A stretch of DNA of 64,000 bases, from contig NZ_PNFB01000006.1 in NCBI RefSeq assembly GCF_003347015.1, forward strand, positions 1 to 64,000, written 5' to 3'. The stretch comes from Brachybacterium sp. YJGR34 (GTDB lineage Bacteria; Actinomycetota; Actinomycetes; Actinomycetales; Dermabacteraceae). The stretch's first letter is position 1. The number at the start of each line of letters is the position of its first letter. Made by a program: the position numbers and the translations under genes. Positions 8,984 to 18,381 of this stretch are shown in pieces. The notes under the pieces were generated by a model. That model searched no databases, was not told the DNA's origin, and was given only the letters and a program-made list of their open reading frames with translations.

Positions 8984-9895
8984 TCAGGCGAGTTCGTGGC
9001 TCCACGGCGGGTTGGCCCCGGCGCGGGAGACGGTGATCGCGGCGAGGCGGGCGGCGCGGCGCAGGACGAAGGCGATGTCGTCCGAGGGCGCGGCGGCCAG
9101 CGCCTCCCGGTTCTCGGCGCCCAGCAGGCCCTTCGCGGCGAGCGCATCGAGGATGCCGGCGGAGAAGGTGTCCCCGGCCCCGACGGTGTCCACGGTCTCG
9201 ACGCTCACGGGGGAGACCTGCACGCGGCCCGAGCCGGCGAAGCCCACCGCGCCCTCGGCGCCGCGGGTCAGGACCGTCAGCGAGGGGCCCCGCTCCCGCC
9301 AGGAGGCGACCACGTCCTCGACGTCCTCGGTGCCGTACAGCCAGGCGACGTCCTCGTCGGAGGCCTTGACCACGTCGCTGAGGGCGATGTTCGCCTCGAT
9401 GCGCTCGCGCACCGCATCCGCGGAGCCCATGAGAGTGGGGCGGGCGTTGGGGTCGTAGCTGATCGTCGCGCGGTCGCGCTGGCGACGGAGCACGTCCTGC
9501 ACGGTCGTCGCGCCGGGCTCCAGCACGGCGGCGATCGAGGAGGTGTGCACGGCCTCGACCTGGTCGGGGAGGCCGGAGGGATTCGGGTCCCACACGAGGT
9601 CGAAGGTGTAGGTGGCGGCGCCGTTGGCATCGAGGATCGCCTGCGCCGTCGACGTCGGCGCCGCGACCGTGCTGCCGGGGGTCAGCGCCACCCCGGACTC
9701 GGCGAGATGCGCACGGATGGCGTCGCCGCGCGCGTCGTCGCCCACGCGGGCGAGCAGATGGGCGGAATGGCCGAGGCGGCTGAGCGCGACGGCCACGTTC
9801 ATGGGGGAGCCGCCGGGATGCTCACGCTGGGCACCGTCGGCGTCGACGACGATGTCTGTGAGGGCTTCTCCGACGATGAGGAATCTCGCGGTCAC
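8984..9895 (-). CDS. PfkB-family carbohydrate kinase (fructokinase-like)
   Basis: The 303-residue product is a ribokinase-fold sugar kinase, which phosphorylates a free sugar or nucleoside with ATP. It has the first PfkB signature near residues 27-45 (HPGGSPMNVAVALSRLG) and the second, DTVGAGDTFSAG (about 238-249), whose Asp is the catalytic base. Similarity in the N-terminal FLIVGEALTDIV stretch and length point to a fructokinase-like member, but substrate cannot be read from sequence. I use the GTG at 9895; upstream in-frame sequence overlaps the divergent DUF4245 promoter. It sits upstream of fumC on the same strand with a 70-bp gap and may be co-transcribed. Confidence 0.85.
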   Translation of the reverse strand: MTARFLIVGEALTDIVVDADGAQREHPGGSPMNVAVALSRLGHSAHLLARVGDDARGDAIRAHLAESGVALTPGSTVAAPTSTAQAILDANGAATYTFDLVWDPNPSGLPDQVEAVHTSSIAAVLEPGATTVQDVLRRQRDRATISYDPNARPTLMGSADAVRERIEANIALSDVVKASDEDVAWLYGTEDVEDVVASWRERGPSLTVLTRGAEGAVGFAGSGRVQVSPVSVETVDTVGAGDTFSAGILDALAAKGLLGAENREALAAAPSDDIAFVLRRAARLAAITVSRAGANPPWSHELA

Positions 9896-10007
9896 CGCTC
9901 GATCATCGCAGGTTTCGGGCACGGGAGCGAATGCGGGGCCGACGGGGGCGCTCGGCGGGAGCCAGCCTGGGAATCGGATCCCCCGTGCGGCAGGGACAAT
10001 GGGGGAC

Positions 10008-10619
10008 ATGCACGATGCCCCCTCCGAGAATCGTGACGCCCCCGAGTCGGCGCCACGGCCGAAGTCCGCGTACCAGCTGCCGTCGAAGCAGAACACGGTC
10101 CTGCGCAACATGCTGTGGGCGCTGGTGCTGACCCTGGCGGTGGTGGTGGTCGTCGGCATCGCCTTCTTCGGCGTGGGCAGCGATCTGGAGCGCGAGCCGC
10201 TGGAGAACTCCGCGGTGGACGTCGCCGCGAGCGCCGAGCGGGCCCAGGAGCTCGCCCCGTTCCCGGTGGCCGTGCCGCAGACGGCCGAGGGCTGGACGGA
10301 GCGCTCGGCGCGCTACACCGACGGCGGGTCCCCGCGCTGGACCGTGGAGTACACCACCGCCCAGGGCGATCACGTCACCCTCACCGAGGAGTCCGCGCTC
10401 AGCGCCCCGATGCTCTCCCAGGCCCTGCCCGGCGGTGCCGTCGAGGAGGAGCTGAGCATCGAGGGCGCCCCCTGCCAGCAGCTGCGGGGGGCGGGCTCCG
10501 GCGACGAGCAGCTCGCGATCGCCTGCGAGGGGGAGGGCTGGGGCTTCGTGGCCGCCGGCGCCGCCGATCCGGTCGAGCTCGAGGAGCTCGCCGCGGCGAC
10601 GGTGACCGCGCTCGACTGA
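10008..10619 (+). CDS. DUF4245 membrane-anchored protein
   Basis: The 203-residue protein has a cytoplasmic N-terminus (about 30 residues), one membrane helix (NMLWALVLTLAVVVVVGIAF) and an extracytoplasmic domain with the family patterns GWTERSARY and GWGFVAAG. This is the DUF4245 family, found beside fum/glpX and xseAB in actinobacteria (Rv1100 position). Function unknown. Two in-frame ATGs (9999 and 10008) are possible; the second follows GGGGGAC and is also a suitable distance from a GACAAT box for a leaderless message. Two cysteines in the outer domain may form a disulfide. Confidence 0.85.
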   Translation: MHDAPSENRDAPESAPRPKSAYQLPSKQNTVLRNMLWALVLTLAVVVVVGIAFFGVGSDLEREPLENSAVDVAASAERAQELAPFPVAVPQTAEGWTERSARYTDGGSPRWTVEYTTAQGDHVTLTEESALSAPMLSQALPGGAVEEELSIEGAPCQQLRGAGSGDEQLAIACEGEGWGFVAAGAADPVELEELAAATVTALD

Positions 10620-10668
10620 AGCGGCCCGCCGGACACGCCAGCCGCCACGGCGCTCGCCGACGGGACGC

Positions 10669-10995
10669 TCAGCGCTCGGGAGCGTCCCCGGCGCGGCGCG
10701 CCGCCACGGCATCGTCCAGGCGCTCCCGCGCGCCGTCGAGCCACTGCTGGCAGCGGCGGGCGAGCATCTCGCCGCGCTCCCACAGCGCGATCGAGTCCTC
10801 GAGCCCGCCCTGGCCGGACTCGAGCCGTCTCACCACCTCGACCAGCTGGTCACGGGCGGCCTCGTAGGAGAGGGCGGCGATGTCCGCGGGCAGCGGCTGC
10901 TCCGACTCGGCGGGGGTGACAGCCGGCTGTGCGGTGTCGGTGGGATCGCCCTCGGCGGCGGTGAGATCGTCCTCGGGGCTGGTGCTCGCGGTCAT
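10669..10995 (-). CDS. xseB: Exodeoxyribonuclease VII small subunit
   Basis: XseB is the small helical subunit of exonuclease VII, which degrades single-stranded DNA to oligonucleotides from either end. The 108-residue product has a low-complexity N-terminus and then the conserved core: [52 protein letters not shown]. The N-terminal extension of about 40 residues is longer than in Enterobacteria but common in actinobacteria. Its ATG overlaps the xseA stop by 4 nt (ATGA), so the two subunits are translationally coupled. Confidence 0.95.
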   Translation of the reverse strand: MTASTSPEDDLTAAEGDPTDTAQPAVTPAESEQPLPADIAALSYEAARDQLVEVVRRLESGQGGLEDSIALWERGEMLARRCQQWLDGARERLDDAVAARRAGDAPER

Positions 10996-12323
10996 CGGGG
11001 CTCCTCGGTGGGTGGTGGCGGGGACGGCGGGGCAGGGGTGTACGGGTCGTGCTCGATGCGCCGGACGCCGAAGCGTCCGCCCGCGACGCGCACGGAGAGA
11101 TCGTGGTCCACGGCGGTCTCCTCCGGGGAGCGGATCACGGCGCCGTCGGGGCTCTGGACCACCGCGTAGCCCCTCTCCAGAGTGGCCAGCGGGCTGAGAG
11201 CGCGCACCCGCTGCCCCAGATGGGTGGTGTCGTCCATGGCGCGGTCGAGGCGCGAGGAGATCAGCGTGCGGGCCAGGGCGAGGTGGGAGCGGATCTCGTC
11301 GGCCCGGCCGGCGAGGATCGTGGCGGGGTTCTCGAGCACCGGGCGGGAGCGCATCGCGTCCAGCGCGGACTGCTCCCGCTCGAGCCGGGCACGGATCGCG
11401 GCGCGCAGCCGGGTGCGGCCCAGATCCAGCTGCTCGACCTCCGCCTGGATGTCGGGCACGACGCGCTTGGCGGCATCGGTCGGGGTGGAGGCGCGCACGT
11501 CCGCCGCGAGATCGATGAGCGGGGTGTCCACCTCGTGGCCGATCGCGGAGACGATCGGGGTGCGGGCGCCGGCGACCAGGCGGGTGAGCTGCTCGTCGGA
11601 GAACGGCAGCAGGTCCTCGAGGGAGCCGCCGCCGCGGGAGACGATGATGACGTCGACCTCGTCGAGCTCGTCCAGCTCGCGCAGCGCCGCGGAGACCTCG
11701 CCGACGGCCCGGGTGCCCTGCACCGCGACCTCGCGGATCTCGAAGCGCACCGCGGGCCAGCGCCGCCGGGCGTTGACGACCACGTCTCGCTCCGCCGCGG
11801 ACTCTCGCCCGCAGATCAGCCCCACATTGCGGGGCAGGAAGGGCAGCGGCTGCTTCCTGGACGCCTCGAAGAGCCCCTCGGCGGTCAGCACCCGCTTGAG
11901 CTGCTCGAGCCGGGCCAGCAGCTCGCCGAGGCCCACGGGGCGGATGTCGTCCGCCTCCATCTGGAGGCTCCCGCGCTTGGACCAGAACGTCGGCTTGGCG
12001 TGGACCACCACGCGCGCCCCGGGGACCGGCTCGGTGGTCAGGCCCCGCAGCACCTTCTCGCGCACCGGCACGGAGAAGGACATGTCCACGTCCACGTCCC
12101 GCAGGGTCATGAAGCTCATCCCGGAGCCGGGCCGGTGGTTGAACTGCACGATCTGCCCCTCGACCCAGAGCGGCGACATGCGGGCGATGTACTCCCCGAC
12201 CTTCACCGACAGCTGCCGGAGCGGCCACGGGTTCTCCGGCGTGGTCTGCGCGGCGGTGGGGGCGAGCGCCGGGCGCGGCGCCGCCCCGTCCTGCCCGCCG
12301 CGGGGCTCGAAGCTCTCGGTCAT
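10992..12323 (-). CDS. xseA: Exodeoxyribonuclease VII large subunit
   Basis: The 443-residue catalytic subunit of exonuclease VII begins with an OB-fold single-strand DNA-binding domain ([27 protein letters not shown], about 33-135), followed by the catalytic core with [38 protein letters not shown] (about 232-250) and [24 protein letters not shown], then a coiled coil and a C-terminal segment with [18 protein letters not shown] 12323 is chosen as the start where homology begins. It is divergent from ispH, with a 135-bp shared promoter region, the same arrangement as Rv1108c/Rv1110. Confidence 0.95.
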   Translation of the reverse strand: MTESFEPRGGQDGAAPRPALAPTAAQTTPENPWPLRQLSVKVGEYIARMSPLWVEGQIVQFNHRPGSGMSFMTLRDVDVDMSFSVPVREKVLRGLTTEPVPGARVVVHAKPTFWSKRGSLQMEADDIRPVGLGELLARLEQLKRVLTAEGLFEASRKQPLPFLPRNVGLICGRESAAERDVVVNARRRWPAVRFEIREVAVQGTRAVGEVSAALRELDELDEVDVIIVSRGGGSLEDLLPFSDEQLTRLVAGARTPIVSAIGHEVDTPLIDLAADVRASTPTDAAKRVVPDIQAEVEQLDLGRTRLRAAIRARLEREQSALDAMRSRPVLENPATILAGRADEIRSHLALARTLISSRLDRAMDDTTHLGQRVRALSPLATLERGYAVVQSPDGAVIRSPEETAVDHDLSVRVAGGRFGVRRIEHDPYTPAPPSPPPPTEEPR

Positions 12324-12458
12324 GGGTCCACTCTGGCACGCCGCCCCGACACGGGATCGCATCACGCCCTCGCTGTGGACGCCGCGGCGCTGTGGAGGGT
12401 TGGTGAGTCTTCCCCCACGCCCGTGCACCCCGTCGGCCCCTGCTCCTACGATGGAGCG

Positions 12459-13463
12459 GTGAGCAACGGAACCGTCCTTCTAGCCGAGCCGCGCGGATAC
12501 TGCGCGGGAGTCGACCGGGCCGTGGTCGCCGTCGAGCGCGCCCTCGAGCACTACGACGAGACCGTGTACGTGCGCCACGAGATCGTCCACAACAAGTTCG
12601 TGGTCGACCGCCTGCGGGAGCAGGGCGCGGTCTTCGTCAAGGAGGTCGACGAGGTGCCCGAGGGCTCGCTCGTCATCTTCTCCGCCCACGGCATCTCCCC
12701 GAAGGTCCGGGAGATGGCCGAGGAGCGGAACCTGCGCACCATCGACGCGACCTGCCCGCTGGTGACCAAGGTCCACAAGGAGGCCGTGCGCTTCGCCCGC
12801 GAGGACTACGACATCCTGCTGGTGGGCCACACCGGCCACGAGGAGGTCGAGGGCACCGCCGGCGAGGCCCCCGATCACGTGCAGGTCGTCAACTCGCCCG
12901 ATGCCGTCGGCGACGTCACGGTGCGCGACCCGGAGAAGGTCGTGTGGCTCTCGCAGACCACGCTCAGCGTCGACGAGACCATGGAGACGGTGGACAAGCT
13001 GCGCGAGCGCTTCCCGCAGCTGCAGGCACCGCCCAGCGACGACATCTGCTACGCCACCCAGAACCGGCAGGTCGCGGTCAAGAAGATCGCGCCGCAGTCC
13101 GATCTGGTGCTCGTCGTCGGCTCCCCGAACTCCTCGAACTCCGTGCGGCTGATGGAGGTGGCGCTCGAGGCCGGCGCGAAGGCCTCCCACCGCATCGACT
13201 CCGTCGTCGAGCTGCAGGAGGAGTGGTTCGAGGGCGTGGAGACCGTCGGCGTCACCTCCGGCGCCTCGGTCCCGGAGATCCTGGTCCAGCAGCTGCTGGC
13301 CGAGCTCGCCGAGCGCGGCTACGGCGCCGTGGAGCCCGTCCGCACCGCGACCGAGGACCTCATGTTCTCCCTGCCGCGCGAGCTGCGGCAGTCGATGAAG
13401 GAGAAGGGCGAGTCCGATCGCCGCCAGCGCCCCTCCGGGCGCCACGCCACCGCCGAGTCCTGA
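12459..13463 (+). CDS. ispH: 4-hydroxy-3-methylbut-2-enyl diphosphate reductase IspH
   Basis: IspH performs the last step of the MEP pathway, reducing HMBPP to isopentenyl and dimethylallyl diphosphate with a [4Fe-4S] cluster. The 334-residue product has the three cluster cysteines in [12 protein letters not shown] (Cys14), [12 protein letters not shown] and the [10 protein letters not shown] region following CYATQNRQ, plus the substrate His residues in VRHEIVHN and SAHGISP. The start is GTG 12459, 6 nt after a TACGAT -10 box (12447-12452), which suggests a leaderless transcript. A strong terminator follows the stop immediately. Confidence 0.96.
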   Translation: MSNGTVLLAEPRGYCAGVDRAVVAVERALEHYDETVYVRHEIVHNKFVVDRLREQGAVFVKEVDEVPEGSLVIFSAHGISPKVREMAEERNLRTIDATCPLVTKVHKEAVRFAREDYDILLVGHTGHEEVEGTAGEAPDHVQVVNSPDAVGDVTVRDPEKVVWLSQTTLSVDETMETVDKLRERFPQLQAPPSDDICYATQNRQVAVKKIAPQSDLVLVVGSPNSSNSVRLMEVALEAGAKASHRIDSVVELQEEWFEGVETVGVTSGASVPEILVQQLLAELAERGYGAVEPVRTATEDLMFSLPRELRQSMKEKGESDRRQRPSGRHATAES

Positions 13464-13465
13464 GC

Positions 13466-13505
13466 GCACCTCGGCCGGCGGTCGGATGACCGCCGGCCGA
13501 GGTGC
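13466..13505. terminator. Bidirectional terminator between ispH and ABC permease
   Basis: GCACCTCGGCCGGCGGTC and its perfect complement form an 18-bp stem with a GGAT loop, between the stops of two convergent genes. It lacks a U tract, as is usual in high-GC actinobacteria. Confidence 0.85.
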
Positions 13506-13516
13506 CGCGGCACCCT

Positions 13517-14371
13517 TCAGCGCGAGGTGCGGCGCGGGAAGACGTACGCGGCCACGCCGACGGCCAGGACGAGGAAGCCCGCGCACCACAGCACGGCCAC
13601 CACGGCGTCCTGACCGGGAGCGCTCCCCGTCAGCAGCGCCCGGGAGGCGTCGATCAGCGGGGTCATCGGCTGATGCGCGGCGAAGGCCTGCAGCCAGGAG
13701 GGCATCGACTCCACCGGGGCGAAGCCGCTGGAGAGGTAGGGCAGGAACAGCAGGATGAACCCGTAGCCGCTGGCTGCCTCCGCGGAGCCCGCGAGCATGC
13801 CGAGGGTCGCGAAGACCACCGTGATGACGAGGATCCACAGGGCGATGAGGCCCAGGGAGCCCAGCAGCTGCATTGCCGAGGCCTCGGTGCGGAAGCCGAC
13901 GGCCAGGGCGACGAGCACCACCACCACGGTGGCCAGCAGATTCCGCACCATCGAGGCGACGGTGTGGCCCAGCAGGAGCGTCACCGCGGGGAACGGCATG
14001 GTGCGCAGGCGGTCGATCAGGCCGGTGGTCATGTCATTGCTGACCACCACCGCGGTGAAGGACGCGCCGAAGCCGGCGGCGGTCAGGGCGATCGCGGGCA
14101 GCACGTAGGAGAGGTACTCGGCGCGCGAGGGGGCGCCGCCGTCGGTGGTGACCGCCCCGCCGAGGACGAAGACGAAGATCAGCATCATCATCACCGGCAG
14201 CAGCACGGCCATGAGCACCGACTCCGGGTCGCGGAACGAATGGCGCAGGCTGCGCCAGGACAGCACGCGCAGGCCCGTGAGGGCGCCGGCGCCGGCAGGG
14301 GCCGGGCGGTGATCGGGGGAGGGGTGGTGCGGGGCGGTGCCGGGATCTCCGGCGGTCTCGATGAGGGTCAT
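13517..14371 (-). CDS. ABC-2 type multidrug exporter permease (DrrB-like)
   Basis: The 284-residue product is an integral membrane permease with about six hydrophobic segments: VLMAVLLPVMMMLIFVFVLG, YVLPAIALTAAGFGASFTAVVV, then four more to the C-terminus (AVLWCAGFLVLAVGVAAYVF). It has the ABC-2 signature region LIDRLRTMPFPA and the AASGYGFILLFLPYLSSGFAPVESMP loop typical of DrrB-like exporters. The gene follows its ATPase with a 48-bp gap on the same strand. The N-terminal 40 residues are Pro/His-rich and cytoplasmic. Substrate unknown; drug or lipid export is inferred from the family. Confidence 0.9.
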   Translation of the reverse strand: MTLIETAGDPGTAPHHPSPDHRPAPAGAGALTGLRVLSWRSLRHSFRDPESVLMAVLLPVMMMLIFVFVLGGAVTTDGGAPSRAEYLSYVLPAIALTAAGFGASFTAVVVSNDMTTGLIDRLRTMPFPAVTLLLGHTVASMVRNLLATVVVVLVALAVGFRTEASAMQLLGSLGLIALWILVITVVFATLGMLAGSAEAASGYGFILLFLPYLSSGFAPVESMPSWLQAFAAHQPMTPLIDASRALLTGSAPGQDAVVAVLWCAGFLVLAVGVAAYVFPRRTSR

Positions 14372-14419
14372 GGCTCCGGTCCTTGGTGGTCGTGAGGTGC
14401 TCGGGTGGTGCGGGCGGTG

Positions 14420-15346
14420 TCAGCCGACGGGCGCGGCGAGCGTGTGCTCGAGCGTGGACTGCTCGTCGGAGCGGGCCCGGGTGCCGGTGAGATGCAGGAA
14501 GACGTCGTCGAGGGTGGGGCGATGGAGGGTCGCGGTGGTGTGGGGACGGCGCGCGGAGATCTCGGCGAGCTGGCGAGCGAGATCCGCGGTGGTGCCGGTG
14601 GTGGGCACGTCCTCGAGCACGGACCCGTCCTGGTCGTGGACCCGGATCACGGTCCCTCCCACCAGGGCCTTGAGCTCCGTCGCGGTGCCGCCGGCGACGA
14701 TCCGCCCCTCGTGCAGGACCCGGATCTGATCGGCCAGGGCGTCGGCCTCCTCGAGGTACTGGGTGGTCAGCAGGATCGAGGTCCCGTTCTCGGCGAGCTC
14801 GCCGATCTCGTTCCACAGCACCTGACGACTGCGGGTGTCGAGCCCGGTGGTCGGCTCGTCGAGGTAGACCAGCCGTGGGCGGCTGATCAGGCCCGCGGCG
14901 ATGTCGAGCTTGCGCCGCATGCCGCCGGAGAGAGTCGCGGCCCGGCGGTCCTTCGCGGCCAGCAGGTCGAAGCGCTCCAGGAGATCCAGGGCGCGCCGGC
15001 GGGCGGTCGCCGCGGGAAGGCCGAACAGCTGCCCGATCATCACCAGGTTCTCCATCCCGCTGAGCTTCCCGTCGACCGCCGCGAACTGGCCGGTCAGCGT
15101 GATCAGGCCCTGGAGCCGGCGGCGGTCGCGGCGGGGGTCGAGCCCCAGGACGGAGACGGTGCCGGCATCGGCGGGCAGCAGCGTGGAGAGGATCTTGATC
15201 AGGGTGGACTTGCCCGCCCCGTTCGGGCCGAGCAGGGCATGGACGCCCGGCGGCAGCGTGAGGTCGAGCCCGTCGAGCACGGTGTGCTCGCGGTAGGACT
15301 TGCGCAGCCCCCGGATCTCGATCAGCGGAGCGTCGGTGGTGGTCAT
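14420..15346 (-). CDS. Daunorubicin-resistance-type ABC transporter ATPase (DrrA-like)
   Basis: The 308-residue nucleotide-binding subunit energises the permease encoded downstream. It has Walker A GPNGAGKST (about 39-47), Q-loop LTGQFAAVDGKLSGMENLVM, signature LSGGMRRKLDIA, Walker B RLVYLDEPTTGLD and the H-loop position occupied by Gln (LLTTQYLEEAD), as is typical of DrrA relatives. The C-terminal 80 residues contain the family-specific extension ending in TLDDVFLHLTG. The start lies 128 bp from the divergent TetR gene, with three spaced direct repeats between them. Confidence 0.93.
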   Translation of the reverse strand: MTTTDAPLIEIRGLRKSYREHTVLDGLDLTLPPGVHALLGPNGAGKSTLIKILSTLLPADAGTVSVLGLDPRRDRRRLQGLITLTGQFAAVDGKLSGMENLVMIGQLFGLPAATARRRALDLLERFDLLAAKDRRAATLSGGMRRKLDIAAGLISRPRLVYLDEPTTGLDTRSRQVLWNEIGELAENGTSILLTTQYLEEADALADQIRVLHEGRIVAGGTATELKALVGGTVIRVHDQDGSVLEDVPTTGTTADLARQLAEISARRPHTTATLHRPTLDDVFLHLTGTRARSDEQSTLEHTLAAPVG

Positions 15347-15366
15347 GGGAGCCCTTCCGGAATGGC

Positions 15367-15407
15367 ACTGTGTGCGCCGTAGACTGTGTACGGCATCTAC
15401 TGTGTAC
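15367..15407. promoter_or_regulatory. Three 9-bp direct repeats at 16-bp spacing, TetR/ABC intergenic
   Basis: ACTGTGTGC (15367), ACTGTGTAC (15383) and ACTGTGTAC (15399) recur exactly every 16 bp between the divergent tetR and ABC genes. They are the obvious candidate binding site for the adjacent regulator. Confidence 0.55.
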
Positions 15408-15473
15408 CAGTTACGCGGTGGCCGTCAAGGGCTGTGGTGCACGCCTCGGCAGAGGGGATGGAACACTGAGCGC

Positions 15474-16265
15474 ATGGCGGAGAACAACGAGACCGGCCTG
15501 CCGCGGGCCGTGATGATCGCGTGGGGGATGGACGAGGCGCCGCAGCGGGGACCCAGCCGCGGGCTGAGCCACGAGCGGATCATCGCCGCGGCGATCGAGA
15601 TCGCGGACGCCGAGGGGATCGGCGCCGTGACCATGCAGGCCGTGGCGGCCTCCCTGGGATTCACCACCATGTCCCTGTACCGGTACGTCGCCAACAAGGA
15701 CGAGTTGCTGCGCCTCATGCAGGACTCCGCGCTGCAGATCCCGGCGAAGGTCAAGCTCCCCCTCCCGTGGCGCGAGCGGCTGCGCGCGTGGGCGAACCTG
15801 GTCCGTGACGCGTACCGCGCGCATCCCTGGGTGCTGGCGGTGCCGCGGGGTCAGACCTCGCTGCTGATGCCGAACTCGGTGCGTGCCGCCGACCTGGGGA
15901 TGTCCGCCCTCGAGGAGCTCGACCTCTCGCTGGACACGAAGGTCGGCGTGATCCTGGTGATCTCGCAGCTGGCGTCCTCGATGGTCGAGCTCGAGCTGTC
16001 GCTCGCCGCGGAGGGCGCGATGACCACCACCGGCACCGGGGCCGAGCTGCTCGCCGGCGTGATCACCCCGGCGCGCTTCCCCCATATCGCGTGGCTCTAT
16101 GCGGCCGACGCAGCACAGGCCGCCGCCGCAGAGGGTGCGGAGGCGCCCGTGATCGAAGGCGGCGACGTCACGGTCGACGGCGAGTTCGATCTCGGCATCG
16201 ACCTGATCATCGCGGGGATCGAGGCGCGACTACCGGACGCCGACGGGCCGGGGGCCGAGGGCTGA
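15474..16265 (+). CDS. TetR/AcrR family regulator of the ABC exporter
   Basis: The 263-residue product has an N-terminal TetR helix-turn-helix (about residues 35-80): LSHERIIAAAIEIADAEG, VTMQAVAASLGFTTMSLYRYVANKDELLRLM. The longer C-terminal ligand domain, with WRERLRAWANLVRDAYRAHPWV, resembles the TetR_C family of tetracycline-repressor-like proteins. It is divergent from the DrrAB-like exporter genes and most likely represses them, released by the exported compound. The operator may be the triple repeat at 15367-15407. ATG 15474 lies 20 nt after AGAGGGGATGG, a weak ribosome site. Confidence 0.88.
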   Translation: MAENNETGLPRAVMIAWGMDEAPQRGPSRGLSHERIIAAAIEIADAEGIGAVTMQAVAASLGFTTMSLYRYVANKDELLRLMQDSALQIPAKVKLPLPWRERLRAWANLVRDAYRAHPWVLAVPRGQTSLLMPNSVRAADLGMSALEELDLSLDTKVGVILVISQLASSMVELELSLAAEGAMTTTGTGAELLAGVITPARFPHIAWLYAADAAQAAAAEGAEAPVIEGGDVTVDGEFDLGIDLIIAGIEARLPDADGPGAEG

Positions 16266-16331
16266 TCAGGCGCGTGCGGCGTGCCGGCGGCCGCGCGAGG
16301 GGGCGTTCCCGCAGGGACCCTCCGGCGCGGC

Positions 16332-17537
16332 TCAGCCGGCTCGATCCACGCGGCGCGGAGCGGGCTCCGCGCCGCCGGCGAGGTCGGCGATCTCCTCATC
16401 CTCGAGGGTGCGGGCGCGGCGCGTGAGCTGCTCGACCTCGTCGATCGCCGTCCCCGTCAGGCCCAGGTCCTCGAAGCGCCGCGCGGTGACCATCACGCGC
16501 GATTGCAGGGAGCCGACGGCGTCGTTGAACGCCGCCACCGAGGAGTCGAGTGAGCGGCCCACCTTCCCCAGGTGGCTGGTGAAGGTCCCGAGGCGGTGGT
16601 GCAGTTCCCGGCCGGCGTCGAGCACCTCCCGGGCGTCGCGGTTCAGGGCATCGGTGCGCCAGGTGTGCGCGACGGTGCGCAGCAGGGCGACCAGCGTGGC
16701 GGGGGAGGCGATGACCACGTCCCGACCGAAGGCGTCGTCCAGCAACGTGGGGTCCGTCTCCAGGGCGGCGGCGAGCACGCCGTCGCTGGGCACGAACAGG
16801 ACCGTGAACTCCGGGGTGTCGCCCAGCGCCTTCCAGTAGGCCTTGGAGGAGATGACGCCGACGTGGTGGCGCAGCGCCTTGGCGTGTGCCTTCCGCCGGG
16901 CCGCGGCGCGGGCGGGATCCTGCTCCTCGGTCGCGTCGAGATAGGCGTCCATCGGGGCCTTCGCGTCGATCACCACGTGCCGGTCCCCGGAGAGGTGGAC
17001 GACGAGGTCCGGGCGCTGCCCCGCGGTCCCGTCGGCCCGTGTCCCGGCGAGCTGCTCGCTGAAGTCCACGTGCTCGAGCATTCCCGCGGCCTCGACGATC
17101 CGGCGCAGCTGGACCTCGCCCCAGCGGCCGCGGGCGGTGGGGGCGCGCAGCGCCGTGGTCAGCGCCGCGGTGCCGGACTCGAGGGACTGCGCGCGCTGCG
17201 CCAGCTGCGCCAGGTGGGTGCGCAGGGCGGCCTCGGCGTCGATCCGGGCGGCCTCCGAGCGGGCGAGGGAGCGCTCGAGGTGGGAGAGGGTCGCGGTGAT
17301 CGGCGCGAGGGTGCGCTGCAGCTCCGCCTCCCGCTCCTCCTCTGCGGCATCGCGGCGGGCGGTGTCGCGCTCGTAGCGCTCATCGGCCAGGCGCAGCAGC
17401 TGGCCCGACGTCTCCGCGTCGGTGCGCAGCCGTGCCGCGTCCGCCCGGGCGCGCTCTCTCATCAGCATCCAGGTCGCCCCTGCGCCGAGCACGATCCCCA
17501 GGACCAGTCCCAGCAGCAGCAATGGTGTTCCGCTCAT
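16332..17537 (-). CDS. rmuC: DNA recombination protein RmuC
   Basis: RmuC is a membrane-anchored protein that limits recombination at inverted repeats; it contains a predicted PD-(D/E)XK-like nuclease core. The 401-residue product has an N-terminal membrane helix (residues 5-25), a long coiled coil (about 28-120), then the RmuC domain: GRWGEVQLRRIVEAAGM, QRPDLVVHLSGDRHVVIDAKAPMDAYL (Asp and D-A-K motif), and VLFVPSDGVLAAAL, SPATLVALLRTV. The start ATG 17537 places the hydrophobic helix at the N-terminus as in the family. Confidence 0.93.
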   Translation of the reverse strand: MSGTPLLLLGLVLGIVLGAGATWMLMRERARADAARLRTDAETSGQLLRLADERYERDTARRDAAEEEREAELQRTLAPITATLSHLERSLARSEAARIDAEAALRTHLAQLAQRAQSLESGTAALTTALRAPTARGRWGEVQLRRIVEAAGMLEHVDFSEQLAGTRADGTAGQRPDLVVHLSGDRHVVIDAKAPMDAYLDATEEQDPARAAARRKAHAKALRHHVGVISSKAYWKALGDTPEFTVLFVPSDGVLAAALETDPTLLDDAFGRDVVIASPATLVALLRTVAHTWRTDALNRDAREVLDAGRELHHRLGTFTSHLGKVGRSLDSSVAAFNDAVGSLQSRVMVTARRFEDLGLTGTAIDEVEQLTRRARTLEDEEIADLAGGAEPAPRRVDRAG

Positions 17538-17617
17538 GGTCACAGCACACCACGGGGGTGTGACAGGCGGGGAGCGCCACGCCCGGGATGTCGCCCGCGG
17601 CGGCACCGGGCGGGAGG

Positions 17618-18103
17618 TCAGATCCGCTCGAGCTCCTCGACCACTCGCGTGGTGTGGATGAGCCAGGAACCGTTCTGCTTCGTCAGCACGACGTCGTAGA
17701 CCTGGCGCTCGGTGACATCCGGGTGGATCAGCGTCTCGGTGACGCGCACGGTCGCCCGGTCCCCGCGGAGATCGCCCTCGGCCAGCTCGTGCTCGAAGGA
17801 GTAGTCGTTCTCCGGCCAGTAGCGGACGGTCTCCTGCCACTGTTCGCAGGTGTAGTCCTCCCCGCGGAAGGGCTCCGTGGTGACCTCCTCGTAGGTCTCG
17901 CAGTCCTCGGCCTCCCACGCGGTGAGATAGCGGGTGACGACGTCCATCGGCGTCTCGCGGAGCGCGAGGAACCACACCGCCCCGAGCACTGTCGCCACCA
18001 CCAGGGCGAGCGCGAGGAGCGTGCAGCACGCACCGCCGATGATCCATGGCGCCTTGCTGCGGGGCGGGGGCGTGGATGGAGGCGGGGACCAGGGCGCGCT
18101 CAT
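17618..18103 (-). CDS. Membrane-anchored protein with NTF2-like outer domain
   Basis: This 161-residue protein has a Pro/Ser-rich cytoplasmic N-terminus, one membrane helix (about residues 20-47, IIGGACCTLLALALVVATVLGAV) and an extracytoplasmic domain of about 110 residues. The domain, beginning TPMDVVTRYLTAWEAEDCETYEEVTTE and ending YDVVLTKQNGSWLIHTTRV, has the helix-plus-sheet layout of small NTF2-like/DUF4878 domains; two cysteines (DCETYEE and YTCEQW) may pair. Function unknown. It is upstream of rmuC on the same strand, 80 bp apart. Confidence 0.75.
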   Translation of the reverse strand: MSAPWSPPPSTPPPRSKAPWIIGGACCTLLALALVVATVLGAVWFLALRETPMDVVTRYLTAWEAEDCETYEEVTTEPFRGEDYTCEQWQETVRYWPENDYSFEHELAEGDLRGDRATVRVTETLIHPDVTERQVYDVVLTKQNGSWLIHTTRVVEELERI

Positions 18104-18381
18104 GGCTCCACCCTAGGCAGGGAACTGTGGCCAGCGCCGGAGCGCGACGGAATCGTTGTCTCTGGCAGGCAGGGAACCTGTCCGGATCAGGCGGTCTTCG
18201 CGATGGTCACGCCGGAGCGGACCAGCGATGACACCGCGGTGCGCGAGATCAGCGCGTGCGGACTGCTCGCCCTGATCGAGGCGGCGGTCCCCGAGGCCTC
18301 CGGGCTCCGACCTCGCGAGGTCGGTGATCTCACCCGATGTCGACAGGTGGCGCGGCGCCGGTCCCCGTAGACTCACCTCCC

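Noticed and set aside
4327-9036. Long antisense ORFs over phoH and fumC, with similar ones elsewhere
   Set aside because: They are high-GC shadow frames of well-identified genes: low-complexity products without motifs or ribosome sites.
18203-18370. ORF MVTPERTSDDTAVREISACG... before ychF
   Set aside because: It reads through the ychF promoter, has no ribosome site and no family pattern. I treat it as chance, or at most a gene remnant.
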